Shown here: piece after piece, positions 8,023 to 16,568 of the stretch | How positions within the stretch are numbered: position 1 is the first letter of the stretch | How the letters are laid out: the number at the start of each line of letters is the position of its first letter | From: Verrucomicrobiota bacterium | Lineage (GTDB): Bacteria; Verrucomicrobiota; Verrucomicrobiia; Verrucomicrobiales; Akkermansiaceae | Length of the DNA: 43,545 nt | Assembly: GCA_030835305.1 (NCBI GenBank) | Contig: JAURPJ010000085.1 | Span: forward strand, 1 to 43,545 | Direction of reading: 5' to 3' | Program-made: the position numbers and the translations under genes | The notes under the pieces: generated by a model | The model's database searches: none | Told to the model about the DNA's origin: nothing | What the model saw: the letters and a program-made list of their open reading frames with translations, nothing else

Positions 8023-9405
8023 TCACTTCAAAGGGGTGTGCGACCGGGTCATTAATTCCTCCAACTCCTTCACCAACTCAGGCTTCTTTGAAGCAAGGTC
8101 AACCTTCTCTCCGACATCGGTGCTTAGATCGTAAAGCTCAATCGGCAGGAACTCCTGCCCCTTGTTTCCTTTGGAGCGCTGAACCCCTTTCCAGTTACCT
8201 TTCCGGATCGCCCTGGCAGTGTAGGATTTCGCGCGACCTTGAATGAACTCAAAGTAGAGATAGGGGTACTTCTTCTGCCCCTCTTCTCCGAGCAAGGTTG
8301 GCAACATCGATATCCCATCGCACTGCTCCGGCACCTCCGCGCCAATCAACGCGGCCATCGTCGGAAGAATATCCCAATGTGCGCTAATCAAATCAGTCGT
8401 CGATCCCGCCTCAATCTTCCCCGGCCACCATGCCAACATTGGGGCATGAATCCCGCCCTCATAAAGGTCCCGCTTGATCCCGCGATAAGGCCCGTTGGAG
8501 TCCCAAAAAGCCGGATCGTGCCCGCCCTCCTTGTGCGCGCCGTTGTCACTCGAGAACATCACGATGGTATTCCCAGCCACTCCCTTCTCTCTGAGAAGCT
8601 CAAGGAGCTCTCCGACCTGGTTATCGAGATTCTCCATCATTGCGGCAAAGCCCGCAACCGGGTTCACCACATTCGGGGTTTTCTCACCGGGACCTGCTCC
8701 ATATTTGCCAATCCTCTTGTCGAACTGAGGATAGACCTTGCGCCACTTTTCGTGCAGCTCCTTTGGAGCGTGCATGGCGGCATGAGGGATTGCAGTTGGA
8801 ATATAGCAGAAGAAGGGCTTCTTCGACGCGATGCTTTCCTCCACGAACTGAAACGCATCCGCCATGATGAGATCATGGACAAAGGTTCCCTCTTTTAGCG
8901 GGACCTCGCGGCCATCTCGTACGAGACACGTTGGATAATAGGTATGAGCAATGGTCTGACTTTTCCAGCCGCTGAAGTGATCAAAACCATGCTTCATGGG
9001 ATTTGAAGCATCGTCCCGGCTGGTCGTTCCAAGTCCCCACTTCCCAAAGGCTCCGGTGGCATATCCGGCATTCTTGAACATCCGGGGCATCGTCGTCATC
9101 TTCGGGTCAAGAGCCCAATTGTTCTCCGCGCCATTCCCGCGGCAGTGCACTTCGCCCGGTTGGTTCCCGGTCATCAAAACCGCCCGTGTAGGCGAACAAA
9201 CCGTATTCCCGGAGTAGTGGTTTCGGAAAAGCATCCCTTGCTTCGCCAGGCGATCAAGATTGGGGGTCTTCAACTTTTTCTGCCCATAGCAACCGAGATC
9301 TCCGATCCCCAGATCGTCCGCCAGGATGTAAATCACATTGGGGCGGGATTCGGCGCGAAGAATGCAAACCAGAAGGCCCAAAATTGGAACAAACTTAAAA
9401 TTCAT
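8023..9405 (-). CDS. Secreted arylsulfatase-type sulfatase
   Basis: This 460-residue member of the alkaline-phosphatase-like sulfatase family hydrolyses sulfate esters. It has an N-terminal signal peptide (MNFKFVPILGLLVCILRA) and the first metal-binding motif ILADDLGIGDLGCYG at 28-41. The sulfatase signature is NTVCSPTRAVLMTG, with C70 as the residue that becomes formylglycine (CxPxR). Further family features are GKWGLG and the second metal site FSSDNGAHKEGG. The length is normal. No formylglycine-generating enzyme is encoded in the window. It is divergent from the second sulfatase at 9892 across a 486-bp gap. Marine Verrucomicrobiota typically use such enzymes on sulfated algal polysaccharides; the substrate here cannot be read from sequence. 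Confidence 0.93.
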   Translation of the reverse strand: MNFKFVPILGLLVCILRAESRPNVIYILADDLGIGDLGCYGQKKLKTPNLDRLAKQGMLFRNHYSGNTVCSPTRAVLMTGNQPGEVHCRGNGAENNWALDPKMTTMPRMFKNAGYATGAFGKWGLGTTSRDDASNPMKHGFDHFSGWKSQTIAHTYYPTCLVRDGREVPLKEGTFVHDLIMADAFQFVEESIASKKPFFCYIPTAIPHAAMHAPKELHEKWRKVYPQFDKRIGKYGAGPGEKTPNVVNPVAGFAAMMENLDNQVGELLELLREKGVAGNTIVMFSSDNGAHKEGGHDPAFWDSNGPYRGIKRDLYEGGIHAPMLAWWPGKIEAGSTTDLISAHWDILPTMAALIGAEVPEQCDGISMLPTLLGEEGQKKYPYLYFEFIQGRAKSYTARAIRKGNWKGVQRSKGNKGQEFLPIELYDLSTDVGEKVDLASKKPELVKELEELMTRSHTPLK

Positions 9406-9891
9406 AACCTCAAGAAAACGTCCTACTCATCGCTAATATTCCAAAGAATTACGTCTTCACATCTTTAATCTCCACCACACCAACTAACTCTTCGTCCCTG
9501 CCATAATCATCCGACCCTCTCCCATGAACTCAAGCACCTGATACTCTCTATCACGGCATCTAAACTTATGATAGTCTCGCCGGGTTTCAAATCTCAAAGC
9601 TTGATTTGATTTTCGCAGTCTCCTGTGGCGATGGTTTCTCCGAACGATCAATTCCTATAAAGGTGCCTGGATCTCCAGTCGATTCAGACGCCGCCTCTTT
9701 CCCGTCACTTTCGCTACCTTTTTTTCGAAGGTGAACGCCTGGCAACCTGGGCTGCGCGGACGGAATCACTTTAGCGGTGACATTGATGGCTTTCATTTCA
9801 ATGATTATGGGGTCGCAGGCAAGCTCGTGACCATGCCGTAGGAAGCAGGCTTTTATTTGAAGAGCAACTCCGGCAAAAACTACTCAGTCAA
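9406..9891. other. 486-bp gap between divergent sulfatase genes
   Basis: This region must hold the promoters of both sulfatases. Two overlapping frames look protein-like but neither is convincing: a 69-codon minus frame (9796-9587) and a 78-codon plus frame without a start (9605-9841), ending in NHFSGDIDGFHFNDYG followed by a short tail. One may be a gene remnant. I could not identify a family or a clear promoter. Confidence 0.4.
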
Positions 9892-11580
9892 ATGATCAAA
9901 CTACTCTCCTTCTCCTTCTTGCTAATGGCAGCTCCATTCCTTTCTGCTGAAGCACCGGACAAACCCGACATCCTCTTTATTTCGGTCGATGATCTCAACG
10001 ACTGGATCAGCCCGCTTGGTGGTCACCCGCAGAGCATCACCCCGAACTTCCAACGCCTCGCCTCCCGATCTGTTCTTTTCACCAATGCCCACTGCCCCGC
10101 ACCCGCTTGCGGCCCCTGCCGCGCTGCCATCCTCTCCGGGATCGCGCCGCACCAATCAGGTCTCTACGAGAACATGCAACCACTGAGGGAGGTGATGCCA
10201 GATGTCACCCTTATGCCCCGCCATTTTTCAAATCACGGATATCATTCGTCGGGCTCCGGAAAGATTCTACACTACGTTATCGATCCCCGTTCATGGGACG
10301 ATTATTTTCCGGACAAAGAGAAGGACAACCCGTTCCCCTTCACGCGTTATCCCGACCAGCGCCCGGTTTCGCTTCCCCGTGGTGGACCCTGGCAGTATGT
10401 CGAAACCGATTGGGGGCCACTTAATGTCACTGATGAAGAGTTTGGGGGGGACTTTTCGGTGTCACAATGGGTATCGAAACAGCTCACCAATCCACCCGCC
10501 GACAAACCATTCTTCCTGGCCTGCGGCCTCTATCGGCCGCACGAGCCCTGGTTTGTTCCAGCCAAGTACTTCAAACCCTTTCCGCTTGAGAAAGTGCAAC
10601 TGCCTCCCGGCTACCGGCCGGACGATCTTGATGACGTCCCTACTGCCGGACGCGCACTGGCCCGCAATCGTTATTTTCCGCATATTCAGTGGCACGGCGA
10701 ATGGCGGGCAGGTGTTCAAGGCTACCTGGCCTCCATTCACTTCGCAGACGCCATGCTCGGAAACGTCCTCGATGCCCTCGATCAATCCCCTCGTCGGGAC
10801 AATACCATCGTGGTTCTTTGGTCGGATCACGGCTGGCATCTTGGTGAGAAACAACATTGGCAAAAGTTCACCGGGTGGCGCGCCTGCTCAAGAGTCCCCC
10901 TGATGATTCTCGCTCCCTGGATTCAACCGGGAGTCTGTGATCAACCGGTCTCGACCATAGATCTGTTCAAAACCCTCACTTCACTGACAGGCATCCAAAC
11001 CCCTGAAAACGCTTCCGGAAACGACCTTTCCCCCCTGCTCAAGAACCCGGAATCGGACTGGCCGCACATTTCCCTTACCCAACTGCGCGGCCCCAAAGCC
11101 TACGCTCTCTCAGGACGAAAATTCCGATACATTCACTACACCAATGGCGAAGAGGAACTCTACGATATTGCGAGAGATGGGTTCGAACATACCAACCTTG
11201 CTGGAAAGAAAGACTATGAGAAAATCATGATGAAGTTCCGCTCAAAAGCACCAAAGAAAGGAGTGCCATATCGGCGGGCGGGACAATCTGCGAAGGTTCA
11301 AAACGCACCACTAGTAAAACTTCGAAAGACCAAAGCCCCCCCGTCTCAAAAAAACTCCTTTCAAGTTCCTCTCTCAATCAAGAATTCGAGCGGCGAGCAT
11401 CTTCGCCTTTTCTGGATTGACCAGCAAGGAGAACGCAAACCCTTCGGAAAAATCGCCACGGCTTCAAATCGTGTCGTTTCCACCCATGTCGGCCACACCT
11501 GGGTAATCGAAACCAGGGGTGGCGAAGCTCTGGGCAATTTGGTCATTCCGCAAAAGGGTGCCCGGGTTATCATTGAGTAG
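9892..11580 (+). CDS. Secreted sulfatase (iduronate-2-sulfatase-like) with a C-terminal VHL-beta-like domain
   Basis: The protein is 562 residues with a signal peptide (MIKLLSFSFLLMAAPFLSAEA). The sulfatase domain shows DILFISVDDLNDW (metal binding), the formylglycine motif ACGPCRAAILSG with C73 in C-G-P-C-R, and LWSDHGWHLGEKQHWQKFT. The last pair resembles iduronate-2-sulfatase and its bacterial relatives. After a basic linker (about 450-490), residues about 495-555 look like the beta domain of the von Hippel-Lindau protein: LRLFWIDQQGERKPFGKI, then VVSTHVGHTWVIE, then LGNLVIPQ. These align by eye with the VHL pattern VWLNFDGEPQPY, HSYRGHLWLF, GLLVNQ. Small VHL-beta domains are known in bacteria; their function is not, though a binding role is plausible. 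Confidence 0.9.
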   Translation: MIKLLSFSFLLMAAPFLSAEAPDKPDILFISVDDLNDWISPLGGHPQSITPNFQRLASRSVLFTNAHCPAPACGPCRAAILSGIAPHQSGLYENMQPLREVMPDVTLMPRHFSNHGYHSSGSGKILHYVIDPRSWDDYFPDKEKDNPFPFTRYPDQRPVSLPRGGPWQYVETDWGPLNVTDEEFGGDFSVSQWVSKQLTNPPADKPFFLACGLYRPHEPWFVPAKYFKPFPLEKVQLPPGYRPDDLDDVPTAGRALARNRYFPHIQWHGEWRAGVQGYLASIHFADAMLGNVLDALDQSPRRDNTIVVLWSDHGWHLGEKQHWQKFTGWRACSRVPLMILAPWIQPGVCDQPVSTIDLFKTLTSLTGIQTPENASGNDLSPLLKNPESDWPHISLTQLRGPKAYALSGRKFRYIHYTNGEEELYDIARDGFEHTNLAGKKDYEKIMMKFRSKAPKKGVPYRRAGQSAKVQNAPLVKLRKTKAPPSQKNSFQVPLSIKNSSGEHLRLFWIDQQGERKPFGKIATASNRVVSTHVGHTWVIETRGGEALGNLVIPQKGARVIIE

Positions 11581-11788
11581 TTCCTCTCAAAGCCAAAATT
11601 CCGGAATGCCGCATTATCACCCAAGGCACGAGTGACGACACCGGCCAACTGGTTCTTGATGGTGGCGGACTTCCCGATTCCTTTGATCAGCACATCGTTG
11701 ATGGCGACGAGACTGATGCCTTATCCTCCGGCTCTGCTGGTTTACCCGCCGGCGGCTTCTTCCGGCTCGGGCAAGCTCACTCGCCCTC

Positions 11789-12154
11789 TTAGAATTCACC
11801 GCGAAAGGAGCACCGGGCAGTGGGAGTCTCATAAATGACGATTTCGCACAACCCGGGCAAATCCTTCTCAAGTTTACGCCAAAACCAAGCCGCCATCACT
11901 TCGATCGTTGGGCTTTCCAGCCCTTCAATATCGTTCAGGTAGCTGTGATCCATGCGGTCGATCAGCGGTTTCATGGCGTCCGAGATACATTTGTGGTCGT
12001 AAACCCAGCCGATCTCAGGGTTCACCTCGCCCTCAACATGAATCTCCACCTTAAAGCTATGGCCGTGCATCTGCCGGCATTTATGATTAGCGGGGAGGCT
12101 CGGTAGAGTGTGGGCTGCTTCAAAGCGAAAGTCTTTGATGATTCGTGCGCGCAT
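11789..12154 (-). CDS. queD: 6-carboxy-tetrahydropterin synthase (QueD / PTPS family)
   Basis: At 121 residues this is a full-length member of the 6-pyruvoyl-tetrahydropterin synthase family. In bacteria the usual role is conversion of dihydroneopterin triphosphate to 6-carboxytetrahydropterin on the queuosine/7-deazaguanine pathway. Zinc ligands are visible as H15 (FEAAH) and H30 and H32 (CRQMHGHSF). C26 is the likely catalytic Cys, H70 lies in DRMDHSYLND and the conserved Glu is in IYETPT near the C-terminus. It is transcribed away from trpA, with about 77 bp between the starts. No other queuosine gene is nearby, so the specific reaction is assigned by family only. Confidence 0.88.
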   Translation of the reverse strand: MRARIIKDFRFEAAHTLPSLPANHKCRQMHGHSFKVEIHVEGEVNPEIGWVYDHKCISDAMKPLIDRMDHSYLNDIEGLESPTIEVMAAWFWRKLEKDLPGLCEIVIYETPTARCSFRGEF

Positions 12155-12231
12155 GATTCGTAAAAGAGTTGATGGCTGGCGCGAGGATAGACTTGTGTCC
12201 TCCGCCGTCCATCGCCAAGTTCACCCAGTTT

Positions 12232-13035
12232 ATGGCCAATCGCATCGACACCACTTTCGCCCGCCTTCGCGGCCAAAACCGCAAAGCCTTTGTCGCCTAC
12301 GTCGCCGGGGGAGATCCGGATTTTGATCGCTCCCTCGAAATCCTGCTCGCTCTCTCGGACGCCGGAGCCGACGTCATCGAACTCGGAGTGCCATTCTCCG
12401 ACCCGATGGCGGACGGAATTGTCAATCAATTGGCAGCCGACCGGGCCCTCAAATCAGGAATGAGCGCGCATCGGATTATCGACCTCATCAAGGCCTTCCG
12501 CGCAACCTGTGATACCCCGCTGGTTCTATTCACATACTTGAATCCGATTTACGCCTATGGTTTCGAGGCTTTTCATAATGACGCGGCGGCAGCTGGGGCG
12601 GACGGTATTCTTTTGCTCGACCTTCCGCCATCAGAAGCAGCTGTGGGCCAGGATTTTCTTCATGGAGATGCACTCCATCACATTCATCTTATCGCTCCCA
12701 CCACGCCTCCCACCCGCCGCAAATCACTTGCGGAATCCTCCCAGGGATTCATCTACGCTCTCTCCCGGACCGGAGTAACCGGAGGCCATTCGGCCCCTTC
12801 GGAAAGCATCGCGACGCAAGTTGCAGAGATCCGCAAACTGACTGACACTCCGATCTGCGTGGGATTCGGAATCACCACCCCCGAGCAAGCCGCCCAGGTT
12901 GCGGGCTATGCCGATGGCGTTATCGTTGGTTCGGCAATCGTTCGCACGGTTCAGGATAATGCCGACGATCCGGAAGTTGCAAAGACACTGCAGGCATTTG
13001 TGACCCCTCTCATCGAAGCAACCCACTCAGCCTAA
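12232..13035 (+). CDS. trpA: Tryptophan synthase alpha chain
   Basis: This is the 267-residue alpha subunit, which cleaves indole-3-glycerol phosphate to indole and glyceraldehyde 3-phosphate for the TrpB partner. E50 in VIELGVPFSDP and D61 in MADGIVNQ correspond to the two catalytic acids. SRTGVTGG and CVGFGITTPEQA are the phosphate-binding segments. I chose the ATG at 12232 because it gives the family N-terminus MANRIDTTFARL; an in-frame ATG at 12169 would add 21 unrelated residues. trpB is not in the window. dapF follows after 6 bp, so the two are probably cotranscribed. Confidence 0.93.
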   Translation: MANRIDTTFARLRGQNRKAFVAYVAGGDPDFDRSLEILLALSDAGADVIELGVPFSDPMADGIVNQLAADRALKSGMSAHRIIDLIKAFRATCDTPLVLFTYLNPIYAYGFEAFHNDAAAAGADGILLLDLPPSEAAVGQDFLHGDALHHIHLIAPTTPPTRRKSLAESSQGFIYALSRTGVTGGHSAPSESIATQVAEIRKLTDTPICVGFGITTPEQAAQVAGYADGVIVGSAIVRTVQDNADDPEVAKTLQAFVTPLIEATHSA

Positions 13036-13041
13036 TCCGAC

Positions 13042-13845
13042 ATGACACTAAATTTCACCAAAATGAACGGAGCCGGAAACGACTTCGTGATCATCGATAA
13101 TCGCAATCTCGATAAAAATCTTACGAAGGAGCAAATCGCGCGGCTTTGCGACCGTCACCGTGGCGTTGGTGCCGACGGCCTTTTGGCAGTCGAGCCTGCG
13201 GAAAACGGAGCCGACGTTAGATTTCGATACTACAATGCGGATGGTGGAGAGGCTGAAATGTGTGGCAACGGGGCCCGCTGCTTCGGACGCTACACCGCCA
13301 GACTTCTGGGCGGTGATCTCACCAGTCTCACCTTTGAGACCATCGCCGGGACGCTCCGGGCGGAACTGATCGGAAACGAGGTCCGCATCGACATGTCCGA
13401 CCCCGTTGACCTTGAGATGGAGGCTCCAGTCAAATCTGTCGGACCGGTCCACAACCTCAACACCGGAGTCCCCCACGCCGTCGTTTTTGTCGATGATCTC
13501 GAAAATTGTGACATCGTCAAAAATGGTGCCGGGATCCGCTACCACGATCATTACGCACCACATGGCACCAATGCGAACTTTGTTGGGGTCTTGGCACCAG
13601 ATTACCTTTCCGTTCGGACCTACGAACGTGGAGTTGAAGGGGAAACCTTGGCTTGCGGAACCGGGATCACCGCTTGCGCGCTCATTCACCACCTTCAAAC
13701 CGGTATCTCCTCTCCAATCAAGATCGATGTTCGTGGTGGCGAAACTCTCTCAATTGGCTTCGAACCCGGCCCTGATCGAACATTCACCAATGTCACCCTC
13801 ACCGGTCCGGCCGACTTCGTTTTCGACGGGGTGATCACGATCTAG
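13042..13845 (+). CDS. dapF: Diaminopimelate epimerase
   Basis: DapF interconverts LL- and meso-diaminopimelate for lysine and peptidoglycan synthesis. The 267-residue protein has both active-site cysteines: C74 in EMCGNGARC and C205 in TLACGTGITA. The start FTKMNGAGNDFVIID is the typical N-terminus. The 6-bp spacing from trpA suggests an operon of amino-acid genes. Length and motifs are normal and I see no defect. Confidence 0.95.
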   Translation: MTLNFTKMNGAGNDFVIIDNRNLDKNLTKEQIARLCDRHRGVGADGLLAVEPAENGADVRFRYYNADGGEAEMCGNGARCFGRYTARLLGGDLTSLTFETIAGTLRAELIGNEVRIDMSDPVDLEMEAPVKSVGPVHNLNTGVPHAVVFVDDLENCDIVKNGAGIRYHDHYAPHGTNANFVGVLAPDYLSVRTYERGVEGETLACGTGITACALIHHLQTGISSPIKIDVRGGETLSIGFEPGPDRTFTNVTLTGPADFVFDGVITI

Positions 13846-13899
13846 GAAAGATGCGGCTTTCCACAATGGAAATTGTATGGTTACCTTAAGCAAGCGTTT

Positions 13900-14178
13900 A
13901 TGGAACTTGATTTCACAGATACTCCGTTCGACACCAAATCGATCAAGCCCCACGAGATTGAGGAAGTCTTCGAGGACCCGTTTTCAATACGGTTGCTGCC
14001 AGACAACGATCGGGCAGATGGCGAGGCCCGTTTCTATATGATTGGCAAGACCATTGGCAGCCGCGGCCTTTTCCTCGCTTTTTGGTCAAACGGGAAGAAA
14101 GCACGGGTGGTTTCCGCCCGCGATCTCGTTCACGAAGAAGACACCTACTATGAACGTAAGTTGGCTGAAATGAAGTAA
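13900..14178 (+). CDS. BrnT-like type II toxin (probable ribonuclease)
   Basis: From the ATG at 13900 the 92-residue protein shows the BrnT pattern: FDTKSIKPHEIEEVFEDPF near the start, then FYMIGKTIGSRGLFLAFWS and ARVVSARDLVHEEDTYY. BrnT toxins are small RelE-fold ribonucleases whose gene precedes that of a CopG-like antitoxin, as here. A TTG 27 bp upstream (13873) could extend the frame by nine residues, but the ATG gives a more typical N-terminus. The antitoxin gene starts 19 bp after the stop. The assignment rests on motif pattern and gene order; toxicity is inferred. Confidence 0.75.
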   Translation: MELDFTDTPFDTKSIKPHEIEEVFEDPFSIRLLPDNDRADGEARFYMIGKTIGSRGLFLAFWSNGKKARVVSARDLVHEEDTYYERKLAEMK

Positions 14179-14197
14179 CTAACGACCCCTCGAAAAC

Positions 14198-14485
14198 ATG
14201 AATACCATCTTAGACTGGAACGACGTTCCTGATTTTGAAACCGTCGACGAGGAACATGCATTTTGGTCCGGGCATTCATTGAGCCCCAGGCTTATAAACG
14301 CCTCGGTTCACGCCCCCGATTCCAAGGAATCAACAACAATCACCCTAAGATTTGATCCCCGTATGCTCTCCCGCATAAAGCGGATCGCACGGTCTCGTTT
14401 CCTCAATTATCAGTCGATGATGAAGCAATGGCTCGCCGAGCGAATGGAGGAAGAAATGCGCCGCAGCGGAGATCAAGATTCCTAA
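14198..14485 (+). CDS. BrnA-like CopG/ribbon-helix-helix antitoxin
   Basis: The 95-residue protein has the expected antitoxin layout. An acidic N-terminal toxin-binding region (DWNDVPDFETVDEEHAFWS) is followed by a ribbon-helix-helix DNA-binding segment (STTITLRFDPRMLSRIKRIA) and then NYQSMMKQWLAERM. BrnA antitoxins neutralise BrnT and repress their own promoter. The gene lies 19 bp after the toxin gene, so both should be on one transcript. It is 28 bp upstream of the VanZ-like gene, so readthrough into the following genes is possible. Confidence 0.75.
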   Translation: MNTILDWNDVPDFETVDEEHAFWSGHSLSPRLINASVHAPDSKESTTITLRFDPRMLSRIKRIARSRFLNYQSMMKQWLAERMEEEMRRSGDQDS

Positions 14486-14513
14486 TCCGGACCCGAAGAA
14501 ACCGGATATTGAT

Positions 14514-14912
14514 ATGATTCCCAAGAGCCTCCGCCAAAATCCGCGATTCTGGATTGGCTGCCTCATTCTCTGGTTTACTCTCCTCAACCTGCTTTCCCAC
14601 GGAGACAAGTTCCATCCCCCCGGCACCTTTTTCTTTGACATTCCCCACTTTGATAAAGTCGTACACTTTGGCTATTTTTTTGGCGGGGGCGGTCTGCTCT
14701 CAGCTTCTCTTTTTTTCGCAAAAAAATCTTCGTGGCGAAGTCTCATCCTGACAGTAACGGTTTCTCTTTCCGTGGTCGGAATCTGGGACGAATTCCATCA
14801 GTCTTTTTTCGAAAACAGGACAGGCAACGACCCCGGTGACTGGCTTGCAGACACCCTCGGTGCATTTTGCGGGGCAACCGTCTTTGTTAGACTACACAAG
14901 CTGCTCTTGTAG
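14514..14912 (+). CDS. VanZ-like integral membrane protein
   Basis: This 132-residue membrane protein belongs to the VanZ-like family. Conserved features are DIPHFDKVVHFGYFFGGGG, then IWDEFHQSFFENRTGNDPGD, and WLADTLGAFCGA. About four hydrophobic segments are visible. The namesake VanZ gives low-level teicoplanin resistance, but most members are of unknown role and there is no glycopeptide-resistance cluster here. It lies between the toxin-antitoxin pair and the lipid operon, 63 bp from the next gene. Confidence 0.8.
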   Translation: MIPKSLRQNPRFWIGCLILWFTLLNLLSHGDKFHPPGTFFFDIPHFDKVVHFGYFFGGGGLLSASLFFAKKSSWRSLILTVTVSLSVVGIWDEFHQSFFENRTGNDPGDWLADTLGAFCGATVFVRLHKLLL

Positions 14913-14975
14913 ACTCACACTCGCCCCTTTCCGCTTGCGAATCATGGAATCCGCCCGATTTATGCCAACGAAGTT

Positions 14976-15593
14976 ATGATTTCCTTTCTTACCCATCCCG
15001 TGACAACCTTTTTTGGTGGAGCAATTTTAGCTCTTATCGGGGTTGGCATTCTCCTCAACGCGAAAATGGAAAGCAATCAAACCGCGCAATTCGTGAAGGA
15101 TTATCGGGAAGCGATGGCCAAGGCCGGGGAGAATGGACCAACCACAGGATCGAGCAAGGAAGCTGCAGCCATCAAACGGTTCACTGATTTTCTTAAAAAC
15201 GTCGGCGACAAAACCTACATCAAGGAGCAAACCGCAAATTCCTATGCAGCCGACGCCTATCTGGATGACACCATTGTCACCCATTACGGCCCCGAAGAAA
15301 TCAGGAAATATTTCCTCCAAACGGCTGAGACAATGACCGCTTTTGAAGTGAATATCCTCGATTCATCGCGCTCCGGAGCAGACCACTACATTCGCTGGGA
15401 AATGATCTTTGCCGCTCCAAAACTGGCTAACGGCGAACCAATTCACTCGGTCGGAATCAGTCAGGTGAGATTCGACAAGGAGGGCAAGGTGGCATTTCAC
15501 CAGGATTTTTGGGATTCGGGGAGGCACATCTACGGGCAGATCCCGGTTGTTGGCGGGTTGATTGGAATTATTCGAAGTCGAATGAAGGAATAG
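14976..15593 (+). CDS. Membrane-anchored NTF2/SnoaL-like protein at the head of the lipid operon
   Basis: The protein is 205 residues. Residues about 9-28 form a transmembrane anchor (FLTHPVTTFFGGAILALIGVG region). The rest resembles the NTF2/SnoaL cone fold, with THYGPEEIRKYFLQTAETMT, SGADHYIRWEMIF and the C-terminal VRFDKEGKVAFHQDFWDSG. Related NTF2-like proteins are often encoded beside the amine-oxidase/DUF1365/Cfa lipid-modification genes, as here, but their role is not established. The desaturase gene starts 6 bp after its stop. A binding or accessory function is inferred only from context. Confidence 0.7.
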   Translation: MISFLTHPVTTFFGGAILALIGVGILLNAKMESNQTAQFVKDYREAMAKAGENGPTTGSSKEAAAIKRFTDFLKNVGDKTYIKEQTANSYAADAYLDDTIVTHYGPEEIRKYFLQTAETMTAFEVNILDSSRSGADHYIRWEMIFAAPKLANGEPIHSVGISQVRFDKEGKVAFHQDFWDSGRHIYGQIPVVGGLIGIIRSRMKE

Positions 15594-15599
15594 CTCATC

Positions 15600-16568
15600 A
15601 TGCCGGAACCGATTCACGAGAACCGCGGACCATTCTCGACCACCCTGCGGGTGATCGGTCAATGGCTTGATTCCGATTTCCGGAGAACCGAGGCTCCCGA
15701 TCCAGCCTCCCTCCCGGACCAGGTCAATTGGGAAAGGACACTCCCGTTCATCTTTCTTCACTTCGGGTGCCTGGCTGTATTTTGGGTTGGCTTTTCATGG
15801 GTCGCGGCGGGAGCTGCCATCTTTCTTTATCTCGTCCGTATGTTTGCCATCACGGGCTTCTACCACCGCTATTTTTCACACCGGACCTACAAGACATCGC
15901 GGGTGGTTCAATTCCTCTTCGCACTCCTCGGGAATAGTTCAATGCAACGCGGTCCGCTTTGGTGGGCGGCGACTCATCGTCACCATCACAAGCACTCCGA
16001 CGAAGAAGTCGATTCACACTCTCCCGTCCACCACGGTTTCGCGTGGTCGCACATCGGCTGGTTGACCTCGATGAAAAATTTTCCCACCGACTACCAAAGC
16101 ATCCCCGACCTCAGAAAGTTTCCCGAGCTAGTTTTCATCAATCGCTTCGATCAAATCGTCCCACTTGTTTACGGCTTGATCATGCTCGGTATCGGCGTTC
16201 TTCTGGAAACTTTCGCCCCTGGCTTGAATGTCACTATTGGGCAGTTCTTCGTGTGGACGTTTTTCATTAGCACGACAGTCCTTCTTCACGGAACTCTCTT
16301 CATCAACTCGCTGGCTCACGTTTGGGGAAAACGCCGGTATGAAACAAGCGATGACAGCCGGAATTCCTTTCTGCTATCCGTAATCACCCTGGGTGAAGGC
16401 TGGCACAATAATCACCATCGCTACCCTCACTCGGTGCGCCAAGGATTTCGATCATGGGAAATTGACTTCACCTATTACGGACTTAAAGCCCTTTCTTGGC
16501 TGGGACTGATCTGGGACCTCAAGCCCGTGCCCGAACGAATCAAAGAGGAGGGTCGAAATCACTCATGA
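15600..16568 (+). CDS. Acyl-CoA (delta-9 type) fatty acid desaturase
   Basis: This 322-residue membrane di-iron desaturase has all three His boxes: HRYFSH at 89-94, HRHHH at 126-130 and HNNHH at 269-273. Several hydrophobic segments surround them (about 50-85 and 185-235). The family introduces a cis double bond into acyl-CoA or lipid-bound acyl chains using O2 and an electron donor not encoded here. In this operon it could supply the double bond that the Cfa-type methyltransferases downstream act on. Its TGA overlaps the ATG of the flavoprotein gene (ATGA at 16565-16568), a sign of translational coupling. Confidence 0.9.
   Translation: MPEPIHENRGPFSTTLRVIGQWLDSDFRRTEAPDPASLPDQVNWERTLPFIFLHFGCLAVFWVGFSWVAAGAAIFLYLVRMFAITGFYHRYFSHRTYKTSRVVQFLFALLGNSSMQRGPLWWAATHRHHHKHSDEEVDSHSPVHHGFAWSHIGWLTSMKNFPTDYQSIPDLRKFPELVFINRFDQIVPLVYGLIMLGIGVLLETFAPGLNVTIGQFFVWTFFISTTVLLHGTLFINSLAHVWGKRRYETSDDSRNSFLLSVITLGEGWHNNHHRYPHSVRQGFRSWEIDFTYYGLKALSWLGLIWDLKPVPERIKEEGRNHS

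Noticed and set aside
9587-9841. Two overlapping frames on opposite strands between the sulfatases
   Set aside because: Neither has a recognisable domain, and the plus frame has no start codon. They are mentioned only as possible remnants.
11165-11185. GGTTCGAAC segment resembling a tRNA T-arm
   Set aside because: It lies inside the sulfatase coding region and no acceptor or anticodon stem can be folded around it; no other tRNA-like element was seen in the window.
11579-11790. Open plus frame without a start after the second sulfatase (contains GQLVLDGGGLPDSFDQHIVD)
   Set aside because: Short, no start codon, and the opposite strand is equally open; cannot be distinguished from chance.
12169-12231. 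Upstream start of trpA
   Set aside because: It adds 21 residues unlike any TrpA N-terminus; the ATG at 12232 gives the family start.
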